From Novosphingobium sp. 28-62-57 (GTDB lineage Bacteria > Pseudomonadota > Alphaproteobacteria > Sphingomonadales > Sphingomonadaceae): a DNA stretch of 64,000 nucleotides. Under the pieces are notes generated by a model. The model made no database searches, was not told the origin of the DNA, and saw only the letters and a program-made list of their open reading frames with translations. The stretch covers positions 1 through 64,000 of the forward strand of contig NCGO01000003.1 in NCBI GenBank assembly GCA_002256985.1, in the 5' to 3' direction. The translations under genes and the position numbers were made by a program. Within the stretch, counting starts at the first letter, position 1. Every line of letters begins with the position of its first letter. Of this stretch, positions 16,997 to 26,498 are shown piece after piece.

Positions 16997-18877
16997 TCAG
17001 AATTCCGACCAATCGGCGTTTTCCTGCACGGCAAGCTGTGCCGATGCGCTGCTGACGGCGGCCACGGCTGCCCGCGGGCGGCGCAGCGCCGTGCGGGCAG
17101 GTTCCAGACGCTGGACCGTAGCGCCGGTAGCAACAGTCGGGGCCGGATCGGGGCGCATTGCCTGTCCGATGTGGAACCGCCCCATCTCGCGCGACAGCAT
17201 GTCGGATTCGTTGGCCAAGCTGCGCGCCGCAGCGGTCGCCTCTTCCACCATTGCGGCGTTCTGCTGTGTTACCATGTTCATGTCGGACACGGCCTTGTTG
17301 ACCTGCTCAAGGCTGTCCGACTGTTGCTCGGCTGAATCGGCAAGAGTGCGGACAGCCGTGCTGATGTCATCAATGCTGCCAAATACGCGGCCCAGCGCAT
17401 CGCTCGCCTGGCTGACCAGCTTTACGCCGCCTTCGACTTGCTGGGCCGAACCCGAGATGCGGGTCTTGACGTCGCCGGCCGCCTCTGCCGAGCGCTGCGC
17501 CAGCGAGCGGACTTCGGACGCGACCACGGCAAAGCCCTTGCCCGCCTCGCCCGCGCGCGCCGCTTCGACCCCGGCGTTGAGCGCCAGCAGGTTGGTCTGG
17601 AAGGCGATGCCATCGATGACCGAAATGATCTGCGAGATCTCGCCAGAAGCGGTCTCGATTGCCCGCATCGCTTCGATCACCTTGTTGACGACTTCGGCAG
17701 AGTGCTGCGCGTCGGCCCGGGTCTGAGTGATGGTATCGCGGGCCAGCACCGCATTGCGCGCCGAATTGCGCACGCCTGTGGTAATCTGGTCCATGGCGGC
17801 CGCGGTTTCAGCAAGGCTGGTGGCCTGACGCTCGGTGCGCTGCGCCAGATCGTCGGAGGCCTGGCTGATTTCACCTGCGCCGGTGTTGATCGCACGGCTG
17901 GAAGTTACGACTGTGGCCATCGCGGCGGCCAATGCCCCGGTCGCGCGGTTGAAATCGCGGCGAATGGGTTCGTATGCCTCGGGGAATGCAGCGGTGATTT
18001 CCACGGTCAGATTGCCCTCGGCCAGTTCGCCAAGGCTCTTGCCGATTTCCGCCACAACTTCGCGCTGCGTCGCCTGATCGCGCTCCCGGGCAATCGTTGC
18101 CTCACGGAAGGCCGAGATCGCGCGGGCAATGGTGCCAATCTCGTCCTGGCGCTGGACGCCCTCGATCGAGAAAGCCGTCTCGCCCTGCCGCAACCGGTCA
18201 AGCAGCGCGCACAGCTGGCTCAGCGGCGAAAAAGTGCGGTTGAGGAACATGTAGGCGACAAAGCCTACCAAAGCCGTGACGATCAGGCTGACCAGCGCAA
18301 TCGTCAGCATGGCATCGTTGACCCCGGCAAGAAACTCCGCCCTGGGGATGCCCGTGTAGAGCACCCCGATCACCTTGCCGTTGCGATCCTTGATCGGATC
18401 GTAGGCGGTGAAATAAGGCACATCGAGGATGTCCGCTTGCCCCCGAAACGGCACACCGCGCACCAGCACGGCATCGCGCACCGCTTCGTCGGTAAGCTTG
18501 GTGCCAACAGCGCGCGATCCATCGGGCTTCTTGACGTTGGTGGTGATCCGGGTGTCGAGGTGAAACACTGTCGCAGTGCCACCGACCAGCGTTTTGACCC
18601 GATCGACCGGCTCGTAGAACCCATCAAGACTGCGATCACCGATATAGAGCTTGCCGTCACGCTCGGAAAAGCCAGTTCCGTACTGGTGCAGCACATCCCA
18701 GGCGACCCGCATGTTGGTTTCCTGACGCTCCTGCGCATCGCGGGCAGCTTCGGATGTCAGCACGAATTGCATGACAACGACCGTCGCCAGCGCAAGCAAC
18801 AGCAAGGACACGATCACAAAGCCTGTGATCTTGCTTGAAAAGCGCAGATTTTGAATCCAAGCGGATTTCGACGGCAT
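16997..18877 (-). CDS. methyl-accepting chemotaxis protein with Cache sensor and CheR pentapeptide
   Basis: A 626-residue chemoreceptor; the ATG at 18877 has GGGAG upstream. It has one transmembrane helix near the N-terminus (FVIVSLLLLALATVVVMQF), a periplasmic single-Cache-like domain with VLYTGIPRAEF near its end, a second helix (IALVSLIVTALVGFVAYMF), HAMP, a second HAMP-like linker, and a full signalling domain with the hairpin tip around FQTNLLALNAGVEAARAGEAGKGFAVVA. The protein ends DWSEF, which matches the xWxxF pentapeptide that tethers CheR/CheB. The Cache domain probably binds a small carboxylate (inference). It reads toward the outer-membrane protein gene. Confidence 0.93.
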   Translation of the reverse strand: MPSKSAWIQNLRFSSKITGFVIVSLLLLALATVVVMQFVLTSEAARDAQERQETNMRVAWDVLHQYGTGFSERDGKLYIGDRSLDGFYEPVDRVKTLVGGTATVFHLDTRITTNVKKPDGSRAVGTKLTDEAVRDAVLVRGVPFRGQADILDVPYFTAYDPIKDRNGKVIGVLYTGIPRAEFLAGVNDAMLTIALVSLIVTALVGFVAYMFLNRTFSPLSQLCALLDRLRQGETAFSIEGVQRQDEIGTIARAISAFREATIARERDQATQREVVAEIGKSLGELAEGNLTVEITAAFPEAYEPIRRDFNRATGALAAAMATVVTSSRAINTGAGEISQASDDLAQRTERQATSLAETAAAMDQITTGVRNSARNAVLARDTITQTRADAQHSAEVVNKVIEAMRAIETASGEISQIISVIDGIAFQTNLLALNAGVEAARAGEAGKGFAVVASEVRSLAQRSAEAAGDVKTRISGSAQQVEGGVKLVSQASDALGRVFGSIDDISTAVRTLADSAEQQSDSLEQVNKAVSDMNMVTQQNAAMVEEATAAARSLANESDMLSREMGRFHIGQAMRPDPAPTVATGATVQRLEPARTALRRPRAAVAAVSSASAQLAVQENADWSEF

Positions 18878-19056
18878 TGAAAAACTCCCTGAACACGCGG
18901 TCAGGGCTGAATTTATAGTCAACGCGATTTGATGTTTGGCTTAGGGAAACCCACGCGTGTTTGCGTAGTGGTTGAGAAGACAGTGGCAAGTTTGGCCCTT
19001 GCTGTGGTCGCTGGTGCAGTCCATTCTGCGGCAATTGCGGGGGCACCGATATTGGC

Positions 19057-22000
19057 ATGAGTGCTGAACTGGCAGGCCTGATGACGTCAATGCTGGCGCT
19101 GGCGCTTTTTGCGGTGCTGTTTGGCGTGGCGGCGGCGATTGAGCGGGGGGCTTTTCGCTGGCGAGCAAAGCCACGCTGGCGGCATGGGGCCTATACGCTG
19201 GCGCTGGGCGTCTATTGCTCAAGCTGGACGTTCTATGGCGCGGTCGGCACCGCGGTTAGCGAGGGGTGGAACTATCTGCCCATCTATCTGGCCCCGGCGC
19301 TATTCCTTTTGGCGGCGCCTGCGTTCTTTGCGCGGCTGGCCGAAGAGGTGCAGCGCGAGCGGGCATCGACCATCTCCGATTTTATCGCCGCCCGCTTTGG
19401 CCACGATCCGGGCGTGGCGCGCATCATCACCGTGATCGCGCTGTGCGGAACGGTGCCCTATATCGCGCTGCAATTGCGATCGATCGGCACGGCCATTGCC
19501 GCATCGTCAGCGCAGAATGTGGCGGTGCCGGTGATGATCGGCAGCGCTGTAGTGCTGGCGCTGTTTGCGATCCTGTTTGGTGCGCGGCGTTATGAAATTG
19601 CCGGACGCAGCGAAGGGCTTGTCTTTTCCATCGCACTGGAATCGCTGATAAAGCTGGTGTCGCTCACGCTGGTCGGGCTGGTGGCCGTGGTCGTTCTGAT
19701 ACAGGCCGATGCGGCCACGCTGGCCAGCGCCACCCGCACCATCAGCCGCCAGTTCGCGCCCGATCATGTGACGCTCGAAACTTTCGTGATCGCGCTGATT
19801 TCGGCCTTTGCGATCATCGTGCTGCCGCGCCAGTTCTATATGGGGCTGGCCGAGGCGCACTCCTCGCGCGATCTGCCGCGCGCGCGGGTGGGGCTGGCGG
19901 TCTATATCCTCGCCATGGCCGGGCTGGTCGTGCCGATTGCGCTGGCAGGGCTAGTGGCACTGCCCGCAGGCACATCGCCTGATCGGTTTGTGCTGCTGCT
20001 TCCGGGCAGCGCCGGGTTCGGTCCTATCGCGGTGGTGGCGCTGCTGGGCGGGATCAGCGCGGGCGCGGCGATGGTGATCGTCGATGCCACGGCGCTGGCC
20101 ATCATGGTATCGAACGATCTGATCTTCCCGGCGGTGCTGCGCAACGAAAGCGGCGCGCAAGCAGGAGAGCTGGGCCGCCGCATGCTGAACGTGCGGCGCG
20201 CGGCCATAGTCGGGATCGTTGGACTCTCGCTGCTCTGGGCCTTGCTGGTCGATCCCTCGCGCTCGCTGGCGTCCATCGGGCTGGTGGCCTTTGCCGCGAT
20301 GGTGCAGTTCGTGCCGCACTTGCTGCTGGGCCTGTCATCGCCCGGACACGATCCCGTGGCCGCGCGGGCCAGCCTGCTGACGGGGCTTGCGCTGTGGCTC
20401 TATACCCTCGCCCTGCCGCCGATCCTGCCGCGCCCGGTGCTGGTCTGGCTGGAGGGCACGCTGGCCGATCCGGTGCGTCTACTGGGCATCGGCAACGCCA
20501 CCCCGCTGGTGCATGGCGTGGGCTGGAGCCTTGCCGCCAACCTTGCCGTACTGGCGCTGGTGCGCGCCCGCAAAGGGGCCAAGCCGCGCAGCGCAAAGTT
20601 GCTCACCGGCGGGCGCGGAGCCGGAACATTGGGCGATCTGGCCGTGCTGACCGCCCGCTTTGTGGGGCAGGAACGCGCAGCGCAAGTCTTTCCGCCCGCA
20701 CGCCACGCCCTGCCGGTGGACCGGCAGGCCGCCGCCCTGGCGCGTGAGTTGATCTCGGGCGTGGTGGGCAGTTCATCCGCGCGCGCACTGGTAGCATCGG
20801 CACTGGCGGGCGGGCGGATGACCGTGGACGATGTCACGCGGCTGCTGGATGAAGGGGGCCAATCGCTGGGCTTTTCGCGCCAATTGCTGGCCGCAACGTT
20901 CGAAAATCTGCAATCGGGCGTCAGCGTGATCGATGCCGATCTCAATCTGGTGGCGTGGAATGCGCGCTATGTCGATCTGTTCGGCTATCCGCCCGGGCTG
21001 GTGCGGGTGGGCGTGCCGATTGCCGATCTGATCCGCTTCAATGTGGCGCGCGGCAACTTTGCCAGCCCGGTTGAGGCAGAAGTGGACAAGCGGCTCAATC
21101 ACTTGCGCGCACGCCGGGCCTATGAATCCGAGCGTAGCCACGCCGATGGCCGCGTGATCAAATCGGTAGGCGGGCCGATGCCGGGCGGCGGATACCTTAC
21201 CTCGTTCACCGATATTACCGAAGAGGCACGCGTCCGGGCCGAGTTGAACCGCACGCTCGAAGGGCTGGAACAGCGCGTCGCCGCCCGCACCAGCGAATTG
21301 AGCGAAGTGAACCAGCGCCTTGCCGCCGCCACGCAGGAAAAGACCCGCTTCCTGGCCGCTGCCAGCCACGATCTGCTGCAACCGCTCCACGCCGCGCGGC
21401 TGTTCACCTCGGCGCTGGACCGCAATCTGGAAGGGCGGGACAAGCAACTAGCCGGACGGATCGACCGGTCGATCCTGTCCGCCGAAGCTTTGCTGCGCGC
21501 GCTGCTCGATATTTCCAAGCTGGACGCGGGCGGCATTCAGCCTAGCCCCGAACCGGTCGAATTGGCCCCGTTGATTGGCGAACTGGTGGAAACACTGCGC
21601 CCGCTGGCCGAAGAAAAGGGCCTCGCCTTGCGCACCGGCCCGTTGCGCGGCGCGGTGTGGACCGATCCCGGCCTGCTGCGCTCCATCGTGCAGAACCTGC
21701 TGACCAATGCGCTGCGCTATACCCCGCAAGGCGGCGTGGTGATTGGCGTGCGGCAGCGCGGGGCCGACTTGCGCATTGATGTGATCGACAGCGGCGTGGG
21801 CATTCCGGCGCACCGGCAGCGCGAGATTTTTGGCGAATTCACCCGGATCGGCGCGGTGGAGGCCGAAGGGCTGGGGCTGGGCCTTGCCATTGTCGAGCGC
21901 ATCGCGCGGCTGCTCGATGCTCGCATCACCCTTGCCTCACACGAAGGGCGCGGCAGCCGGTTCAGCGTGTCCCTGCCCGCGCACGCCATGCCCGAAAGCC

Positions 22001-22422
22001 GCGCCGTGCTGCCAATGCCTGTTGCAGATGCCGGGCAGACCCGGCCCGTGCGGGTGCTGGTGGTCGATAACGAACAGGACATCGTCGATGCTTCAGTGGC
22101 GATGATCACAGGCCTTGGCCATCACGCCATCGGCGTGCGCACCATTGCAGAAGCGCTGGCGCATGTGGCCGATGTCGATGTGCTGCTGGCCGACTATCAC
22201 CTCGATCAGGGCGAGGACGGGCTGCGGCTGATCGATCAGGCGCGGCAGCGCAATCCGGCGCTGGTGATCGCGATGGTCAGTGCCGAAGGCGGCGCGGCCT
22301 TGCGCAACCGGCTGCACATGCGGCGCGTGCCCTTGTTCGTAAAACCAGCCGATCCTGCTGCCCTCGCCGTGTTTCTGGCCAGTGCGGCCGTGCCCTCAAC
22401 CGCGCAGGTCGAGCCCGAGTGA
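19057..22422 (+). CDS. CrbS-like hybrid sensor kinase with sodium/solute-symporter domain
   Basis: An 1121-residue membrane protein. Residues about 5-490 form a many-helix SSSF symporter-like domain. A PAS domain follows (about 605-720), then a coiled coil with LEQRVAARTSELSEVNQRL, a HisKA domain with phospho-acceptor H771 (AASHDLLQPLHAARLF), an HATPase domain (NALRYTP, DSGVGIP, GLGLGLAIVERIARLL) and a C-terminal receiver with D1046 (LLADYHLD). This layout is that of CrbS/ErcS'/NahK kinases. CrbS controls acetate use through a LuxR-type regulator. Here such a regulator is encoded convergently, overlapping by 27 bases, and a porin, transporter and acyl-CoA synthetase follow. No strong ribosome site is seen at this start. 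Confidence 0.9.
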   Translation: MSAELAGLMTSMLALALFAVLFGVAAAIERGAFRWRAKPRWRHGAYTLALGVYCSSWTFYGAVGTAVSEGWNYLPIYLAPALFLLAAPAFFARLAEEVQRERASTISDFIAARFGHDPGVARIITVIALCGTVPYIALQLRSIGTAIAASSAQNVAVPVMIGSAVVLALFAILFGARRYEIAGRSEGLVFSIALESLIKLVSLTLVGLVAVVVLIQADAATLASATRTISRQFAPDHVTLETFVIALISAFAIIVLPRQFYMGLAEAHSSRDLPRARVGLAVYILAMAGLVVPIALAGLVALPAGTSPDRFVLLLPGSAGFGPIAVVALLGGISAGAAMVIVDATALAIMVSNDLIFPAVLRNESGAQAGELGRRMLNVRRAAIVGIVGLSLLWALLVDPSRSLASIGLVAFAAMVQFVPHLLLGLSSPGHDPVAARASLLTGLALWLYTLALPPILPRPVLVWLEGTLADPVRLLGIGNATPLVHGVGWSLAANLAVLALVRARKGAKPRSAKLLTGGRGAGTLGDLAVLTARFVGQERAAQVFPPARHALPVDRQAAALARELISGVVGSSSARALVASALAGGRMTVDDVTRLLDEGGQSLGFSRQLLAATFENLQSGVSVIDADLNLVAWNARYVDLFGYPPGLVRVGVPIADLIRFNVARGNFASPVEAEVDKRLNHLRARRAYESERSHADGRVIKSVGGPMPGGGYLTSFTDITEEARVRAELNRTLEGLEQRVAARTSELSEVNQRLAAATQEKTRFLAAASHDLLQPLHAARLFTSALDRNLEGRDKQLAGRIDRSILSAEALLRALLDISKLDAGGIQPSPEPVELAPLIGELVETLRPLAEEKGLALRTGPLRGAVWTDPGLLRSIVQNLLTNALRYTPQGGVVIGVRQRGADLRIDVIDSGVGIPAHRQREIFGEFTRIGAVEAEGLGLGLAIVERIARLLDARITLASHEGRGSRFSVSLPAHAMPESRAVLPMPVADAGQTRPVRVLVVDNEQDIVDASVAMITGLGHHAIGVRTIAEALAHVADVDVLLADYHLDQGEDGLRLIDQARQRNPALVIAMVSAEGGAALRNRLHMRRVPLFVKPADPAALAVFLASAAVPSTAQVEPE

Positions 22423-23019
22423 GCGCGCAATAAGCGCGGCCTGCGTGCGGTTTTGCACGTCCAGCTTGCGCATGATTGCGGTCATGTGCGCCTTCACGGT
22501 CGCCTCGCTCATGCCCAGATCAAATGCGATCTGCTTGTTGAGCTTGCCATCCAGCACTTCGAGCAGCACTTTCAGCTGCGTGGGCGTCAGCCCCGCCACC
22601 TCGCGGCGCACCTGCTCAACCGGCTCGGTGCTGGGCACGGCGGCAGCCTGCCCGCCCAGCGCCACCCGGATCGCATCTTCGATCCGGGCAAGGTCCACAT
22701 CCTTGCGCAAGAAACCCACCGCACCAAACGCACGGGCTTCTTCGGCAACATTAGCCCCTTCCGCGCTCGATACCACCAGGATCGGCACATCGGGCCGCTC
22801 TGCATGGAGCAGCGCGATCCCCGAATAGCCGATGGCACCGGGCATTTTCAGATCGAGCATGATCAGTTTCAGGTCGGCCGCATCGCTGGCCGCGCGTGCG
22901 GCGGCGGTCAGCGTTCCGGCCTCAACCACGCGCGCACCGGGCGCAACATTGGCCACCGCCAGCATCAGCGCCTGACGGAACAACGGATGATCATCGGCAA
23001 TCAGGATTGTCTCGCTCAC
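22396..23019 (-). CDS. CrbR-like LuxR-family response regulator
   Basis: A 207-residue two-domain regulator. The receiver has the acidic pair in ILIADDHPLF, phospho-acceptor D56 (LIMLDLKMPG) and the conserved Lys in FLRKDV. The C-terminal GerE helix-turn-helix spans about 142-207 (LTPTQLKVLLEVLDGKLNKQIAFDLGMSEATVKAHM in outline). GGGGGAG precedes the ATG. It is the natural partner of the convergent symporter-kinase. Its promoter faces that of the porin gene across a 248-base gap, so it may act at its own promoter and at the porin. The 3' ends of kinase and regulator overlap by 27 bases, so transcription of one could interfere with the other. Confidence 0.92.
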   Translation of the reverse strand: MSETILIADDHPLFRQALMLAVANVAPGARVVEAGTLTAAARAASDAADLKLIMLDLKMPGAIGYSGIALLHAERPDVPILVVSSAEGANVAEEARAFGAVGFLRKDVDLARIEDAIRVALGGQAAAVPSTEPVEQVRREVAGLTPTQLKVLLEVLDGKLNKQIAFDLGMSEATVKAHMTAIMRKLDVQNRTQAALIARSLGLDLRG

Positions 23020-23147
23020 ATCGCTCCCCCAGCAGGCCGCGCGCCACCCTTCAACGCCCTGCTCCGCCGATGCAGCTTATCTGACAGCGCAAGATCGGCA
23101 AGCCCTGCCCCGTTCTGCATGTTGCGCAAAACCGCAGACAGGCCCAC

Positions 23148-23189
23148 CTCAGACAGGCTTTGAGACTTTGGTCGGATATCTCAGACCAA
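23148..23189. promoter_or_regulatory. repeated CTCAGAC elements and a dyad in the regulator/porin intergenic region
   Basis: CTCAGAC occurs at 23148-23154 and again at 23180-23186, a 32-base offset close to three helical turns. The second copy overlaps the dyad TTGGTC-N10-GACCAA at 23168-23189. The block lies between the divergent response-regulator and porin genes, about 80 bases before the porin start. It could be the binding site of the CrbR-like regulator; this is inferred from position. Confidence 0.4.
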
Positions 23190-23267
23190 TCGCCCGCTAG
23201 TTGCGCCTGCCCAATTGCGTCAGCCTGAATCCCGGAAAGTGCGAATTGCGCACACCGGGAGAGGGAT

Positions 23268-24686
23268 ATGTCAGGATCATTTGCAAGGAAGCTGTCCTTG
23301 CTCCTTGCTGCAACCAGTTTGAGCGTGCCAGTGCTGGCGCTGGCTGCTGCGCCAACCAGCCGCGAGGCGGAACTGGAAGCGCGGTTGCTGCGCCTTGAAG
23401 CCGAAATGAGCGCGATGAAGGCCGATCTTCAGCAGGCCCGCGCAGATCGTGCTGCGGCCAGCACCACCGAAGCCGCCCAAGCGCTGACCATCGCCCGCGC
23501 GGCTGAAACCAAGGCCGATGCCGCTGCGGCCAAGCTTGCCGTGATCGAGGCAACCCCGCAGCCCGATGGTTTCAAGGTTGGCGGCACCACGTGGAAGATG
23601 GGCGGCTTTGTCAAAGTCGTCGGCAGCGTAACGCGCTTTGGCAATGGCGAACTGGCGGGCGGATCACTCGGCAAGGAATTCTTCCTGCCGCAGCAGATCC
23701 CGGTCGGCGGCGCGGCCAGCACCGATGTGATCGGCCATGCGCGCCAGACACGGCTGTTCTTCTCCACCAGCACTCCGGTTGCGGGCAAGGCGCTGAAAGG
23801 CCACGTCGAGTTTGACTTTGCCCTGGCCGCTGCCCCGCTGGGCGCACAGCGCGCGACCAATGCCTATACCCCCACGTTCCGGCGCGGGTTCATCAGCTAT
23901 GGCAATCTGCTGATCGGGCAGGAATGGACCACGTTCCAGAACCCGGCGCACTTGCCCGAAAGCACCGATTTCGTTGGCCCGATGGACGGCTCGATCTTCG
24001 TGCGGCAGATGATGGTGCAATATCGCCAGCCTTTGAGTGAGGGGCTGGACCTCTATCTGGCGGCAGAAAATCCGCAGACCGAAACAATCACCTCCACCTC
24101 GGCTGCGATGGTTGATAACGATCAGGATCGCATGCCTGATCTGATTGCCAAACTGGCCTTCCGGAACAAGACCACCGAACTGCACGTCGCAGGCCTTGTT
24201 CGCAGTGTGTCGGTGCACAGCGCAGGGGCGGGTGACAACGCACTGGGCTGGGGCGCTACGGTCGGCGGCAAGATCATGTTCGGGCCTGATAACCGGCACG
24301 ATGTGCGCTTCATGGGTGCCGCTGGGCGCGGCATCGGGCGGTACTTCACCGTCGGCTTTGTCCCCGATGCCATCTATGACCGCGCCATTGCTGACCGGCT
24401 CAACCTGATCGGCAACGTCTCGGGCTGGGCCTCGGTCAAGCTGGGCTGGACCGACAAGCTGCGCTCCACCTTCATGGCGGGCTATCAGCACGCCGATTAT
24501 CCCGATAGCATCCCGCAACCCGGGCTTGCCAATGTCGAGGCGTGGAGCGTTGCCGGCAACCTGTTCTGGTCGCCGGTGCGCAATCTCGATTTCGGGATCG
24601 AATACCGCCATGCCGTGCGCGAGGTTGCCAGCGGACTGGTCGGCACAATGGATCGCGTCGAAATGGCCGCGAAGTATACGTTCTAA
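23268..24686 (+). CDS. DcaP-like trimeric porin
   Basis: A 472-residue outer-membrane protein. It has a signal peptide (LLLAATSLSVPVLALA), an Ala-rich coiled coil at about residues 32-90 (EAELEARLLRLEAEMSAM), and a beta-barrel beginning FKVGGTTWKMGGFVKVVGS and ending VEMAAKYTF. The N-terminal coiled coil plus barrel is typical of DcaP-like porins, which take up negatively charged small molecules such as dicarboxylates. The start has GGGAGAGGG upstream. The transporter gene begins 18 bases after its stop, so porin and transporter form one operon. Confidence 0.87.
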   Translation: MSGSFARKLSLLLAATSLSVPVLALAAAPTSREAELEARLLRLEAEMSAMKADLQQARADRAAASTTEAAQALTIARAAETKADAAAAKLAVIEATPQPDGFKVGGTTWKMGGFVKVVGSVTRFGNGELAGGSLGKEFFLPQQIPVGGAASTDVIGHARQTRLFFSTSTPVAGKALKGHVEFDFALAAAPLGAQRATNAYTPTFRRGFISYGNLLIGQEWTTFQNPAHLPESTDFVGPMDGSIFVRQMMVQYRQPLSEGLDLYLAAENPQTETITSTSAAMVDNDQDRMPDLIAKLAFRNKTTELHVAGLVRSVSVHSAGAGDNALGWGATVGGKIMFGPDNRHDVRFMGAAGRGIGRYFTVGFVPDAIYDRAIADRLNLIGNVSGWASVKLGWTDKLRSTFMAGYQHADYPDSIPQPGLANVEAWSVAGNLFWSPVRNLDFGIEYRHAVREVASGLVGTMDRVEMAAKYTF

Positions 24687-24704
24687 AACAAGGGAGAGGC
24701 CCCG

Positions 24705-26378
24705 ATGGCAAGTTTTGAAGGCACCGTGCCGATAAAAGAGCCGGTCAAGCACAACGAAAAACTGATCATTACCGCATCGTCACTGGGCACGGTGTTCGAA
24801 TGGTATGATTTCTACCTCTATGGTCTGCTGACCGCGATCATCGCGGCCAAGTTCCTGACCGGGCTGAACCCCACCACGTCATTCATCATGGCGCTGCTGG
24901 TCTTTGCCGCCGGGTTCATCGTCCGCCCATTCGGCGCGCTGGTGTTCGGCGCAATCGGCGATATCGTGGGGCGGCGTTATACTTTCATCGTCACGCTGCT
25001 GGTGATGGGCCTGTCCACGTTCCTCGTCGGCTGCCTGCCCACGTATGAAACTGCGGGCGTTGCCGCGCCGATCATGCTGGTGGTGTTGCGCATGTTCCAG
25101 GGCCTTGCCCTTGGCGGCGAATATGGCGGCGCGGCGACTTATGTTGCCGAACACGCCCCTGCCAACAAGCGCGGGCTTTACACCAGCTGGATCCAGATCA
25201 CCGCCACGGCGGGCCTTGCCATGGCGCTGCTGATCGTCATCCTCGTGCGCTCGCCGGTCACCGGCGTGGGCGAGGAAGCGTTCAAGGACTGGGGCTGGCG
25301 CATTCCCTACCTGCTTTCGGGCCTGTTCCTCGCCATCGGCCTATGGCTGCGCCTGAAACTGCATGAATCGCCGGTGTTTCAGAAGATGAAAGACGAAGGC
25401 ACATCGTCCAAGCGCCCGTTGCGTGAAGCCTTTGGCGAATGGGGCAACGTCAAGATCGTGCTGATCGCGTTCTTCGGCGCCATCGCGGGCCAGGCCGTGG
25501 TCTGGTACACAGGGCAGCTCTATGCGATGTATTTCCTTGAAAAGATGCTGAAAGTCGATGGCCTTACCGCCAATATGCTGATCATCATCGCGCTGGCGCT
25601 GGCCACCCCGTTCTTCCTGTTCTTCGGCTGGCTGTCGGACAAGATCGGCCGCAAGAAGATCATCCTCACCGGCTGCGCACTGGCCGCACTCACCCTGTTC
25701 CCCGCGTTCAAGATCCTGACCGTGGCCGCCAACCCGGCCCTTGCCAGCGCCCTTGCCACCGCGCCGGTCAAAGTGACTGCCGATGCCGCCGAATGTTCAT
25801 CACAGTTCGATCCGGTGGGCGGCAACAAGTTTGACACCACCAGCTGCGACATCGTGAAGAACGCCCTGGCCAAGGCGGCAGTAAACTACGAAAACGTCGA
25901 AGCGCCCGCAGGCACGCTGGCCTCGGTACAGATCGGCGGCATGACGCTGACCGCGCCCGATCCGGCCACAGTGACCGGTGACGAAAAGAAAGCCGCCATC
26001 GCCGCCTTCACCAAGCAGGTCACCGGCGATCTTGCCAAAGTCGGCTATCCCGCCGCGGCTGACCCCGATCAGATCAACAAGCCGCTGGTCGTGGCGATCC
26101 TGTTCTACCTCGTGCTGTTGGTGACCATGGTCTATGGCCCGATTGCGGCCATGCTGGTCGAACTGTTCCCCAGCCGTATCCGCTATTCCTCGATGAGCCT
26201 GCCCTACCACATCGGCAACGGCTGGCTCGGCGGCCTGCTTCCGGCCATCGGCTTTGCCATGGTCGCGGCCAACGGGGATATCTACTACGGCTTCTGGTAT
26301 CCGGTGATCGTCGCCGCTGCCACCTGCGTGTTCGGCCTGTTCTTCCTGCCGGAAACGTACAAGCGCAGCATCGATTGA
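24705..26378 (+). CDS. MHS-family MFS transporter with large loop insertion
   Basis: A 557-residue proton-coupled carboxylate transporter of the metabolite:H+ symporter branch of MFS. It starts with TASSLGTVFEWYDFYLYG and has the RRYTFIVTLLVMGLSTFLVG and GGEYGGAATYVAEHAP segments of that branch. Twelve helices are expected. An extra hydrophilic stretch of about 115 residues (343-457), with cysteines near 364 and 382, interrupts the protein between late helices; typical members are near 430-450 residues without it. GGGAGAGG precedes the ATG. It forms an operon with the porin and is followed by a propionyl-CoA synthetase gene, so short-chain acids are likely substrates. Confidence 0.9.
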   Translation: MASFEGTVPIKEPVKHNEKLIITASSLGTVFEWYDFYLYGLLTAIIAAKFLTGLNPTTSFIMALLVFAAGFIVRPFGALVFGAIGDIVGRRYTFIVTLLVMGLSTFLVGCLPTYETAGVAAPIMLVVLRMFQGLALGGEYGGAATYVAEHAPANKRGLYTSWIQITATAGLAMALLIVILVRSPVTGVGEEAFKDWGWRIPYLLSGLFLAIGLWLRLKLHESPVFQKMKDEGTSSKRPLREAFGEWGNVKIVLIAFFGAIAGQAVVWYTGQLYAMYFLEKMLKVDGLTANMLIIIALALATPFFLFFGWLSDKIGRKKIILTGCALAALTLFPAFKILTVAANPALASALATAPVKVTADAAECSSQFDPVGGNKFDTTSCDIVKNALAKAAVNYENVEAPAGTLASVQIGGMTLTAPDPATVTGDEKKAAIAAFTKQVTGDLAKVGYPAAADPDQINKPLVVAILFYLVLLVTMVYGPIAAMLVELFPSRIRYSSMSLPYHIGNGWLGGLLPAIGFAMVAANGDIYYGFWYPVIVAAATCVFGLFFLPETYKRSID

Positions 26379-26498
26379 AGCCAATGACCAAGGCGGCGCG
26401 CTCCGGGTCAACCGGGGCCGCCCGCCAAAGTCTGGCTGGCGCACAAGTGCCTCCCCGCAGATGACTGCGCCAGCCAATATCGAGAATGGAATAGGGAC

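Noticed and set aside
17438-18838. Plus-strand frame of 466 codons opposite the chemoreceptor
   Set aside because: Shadow frame with no family features.
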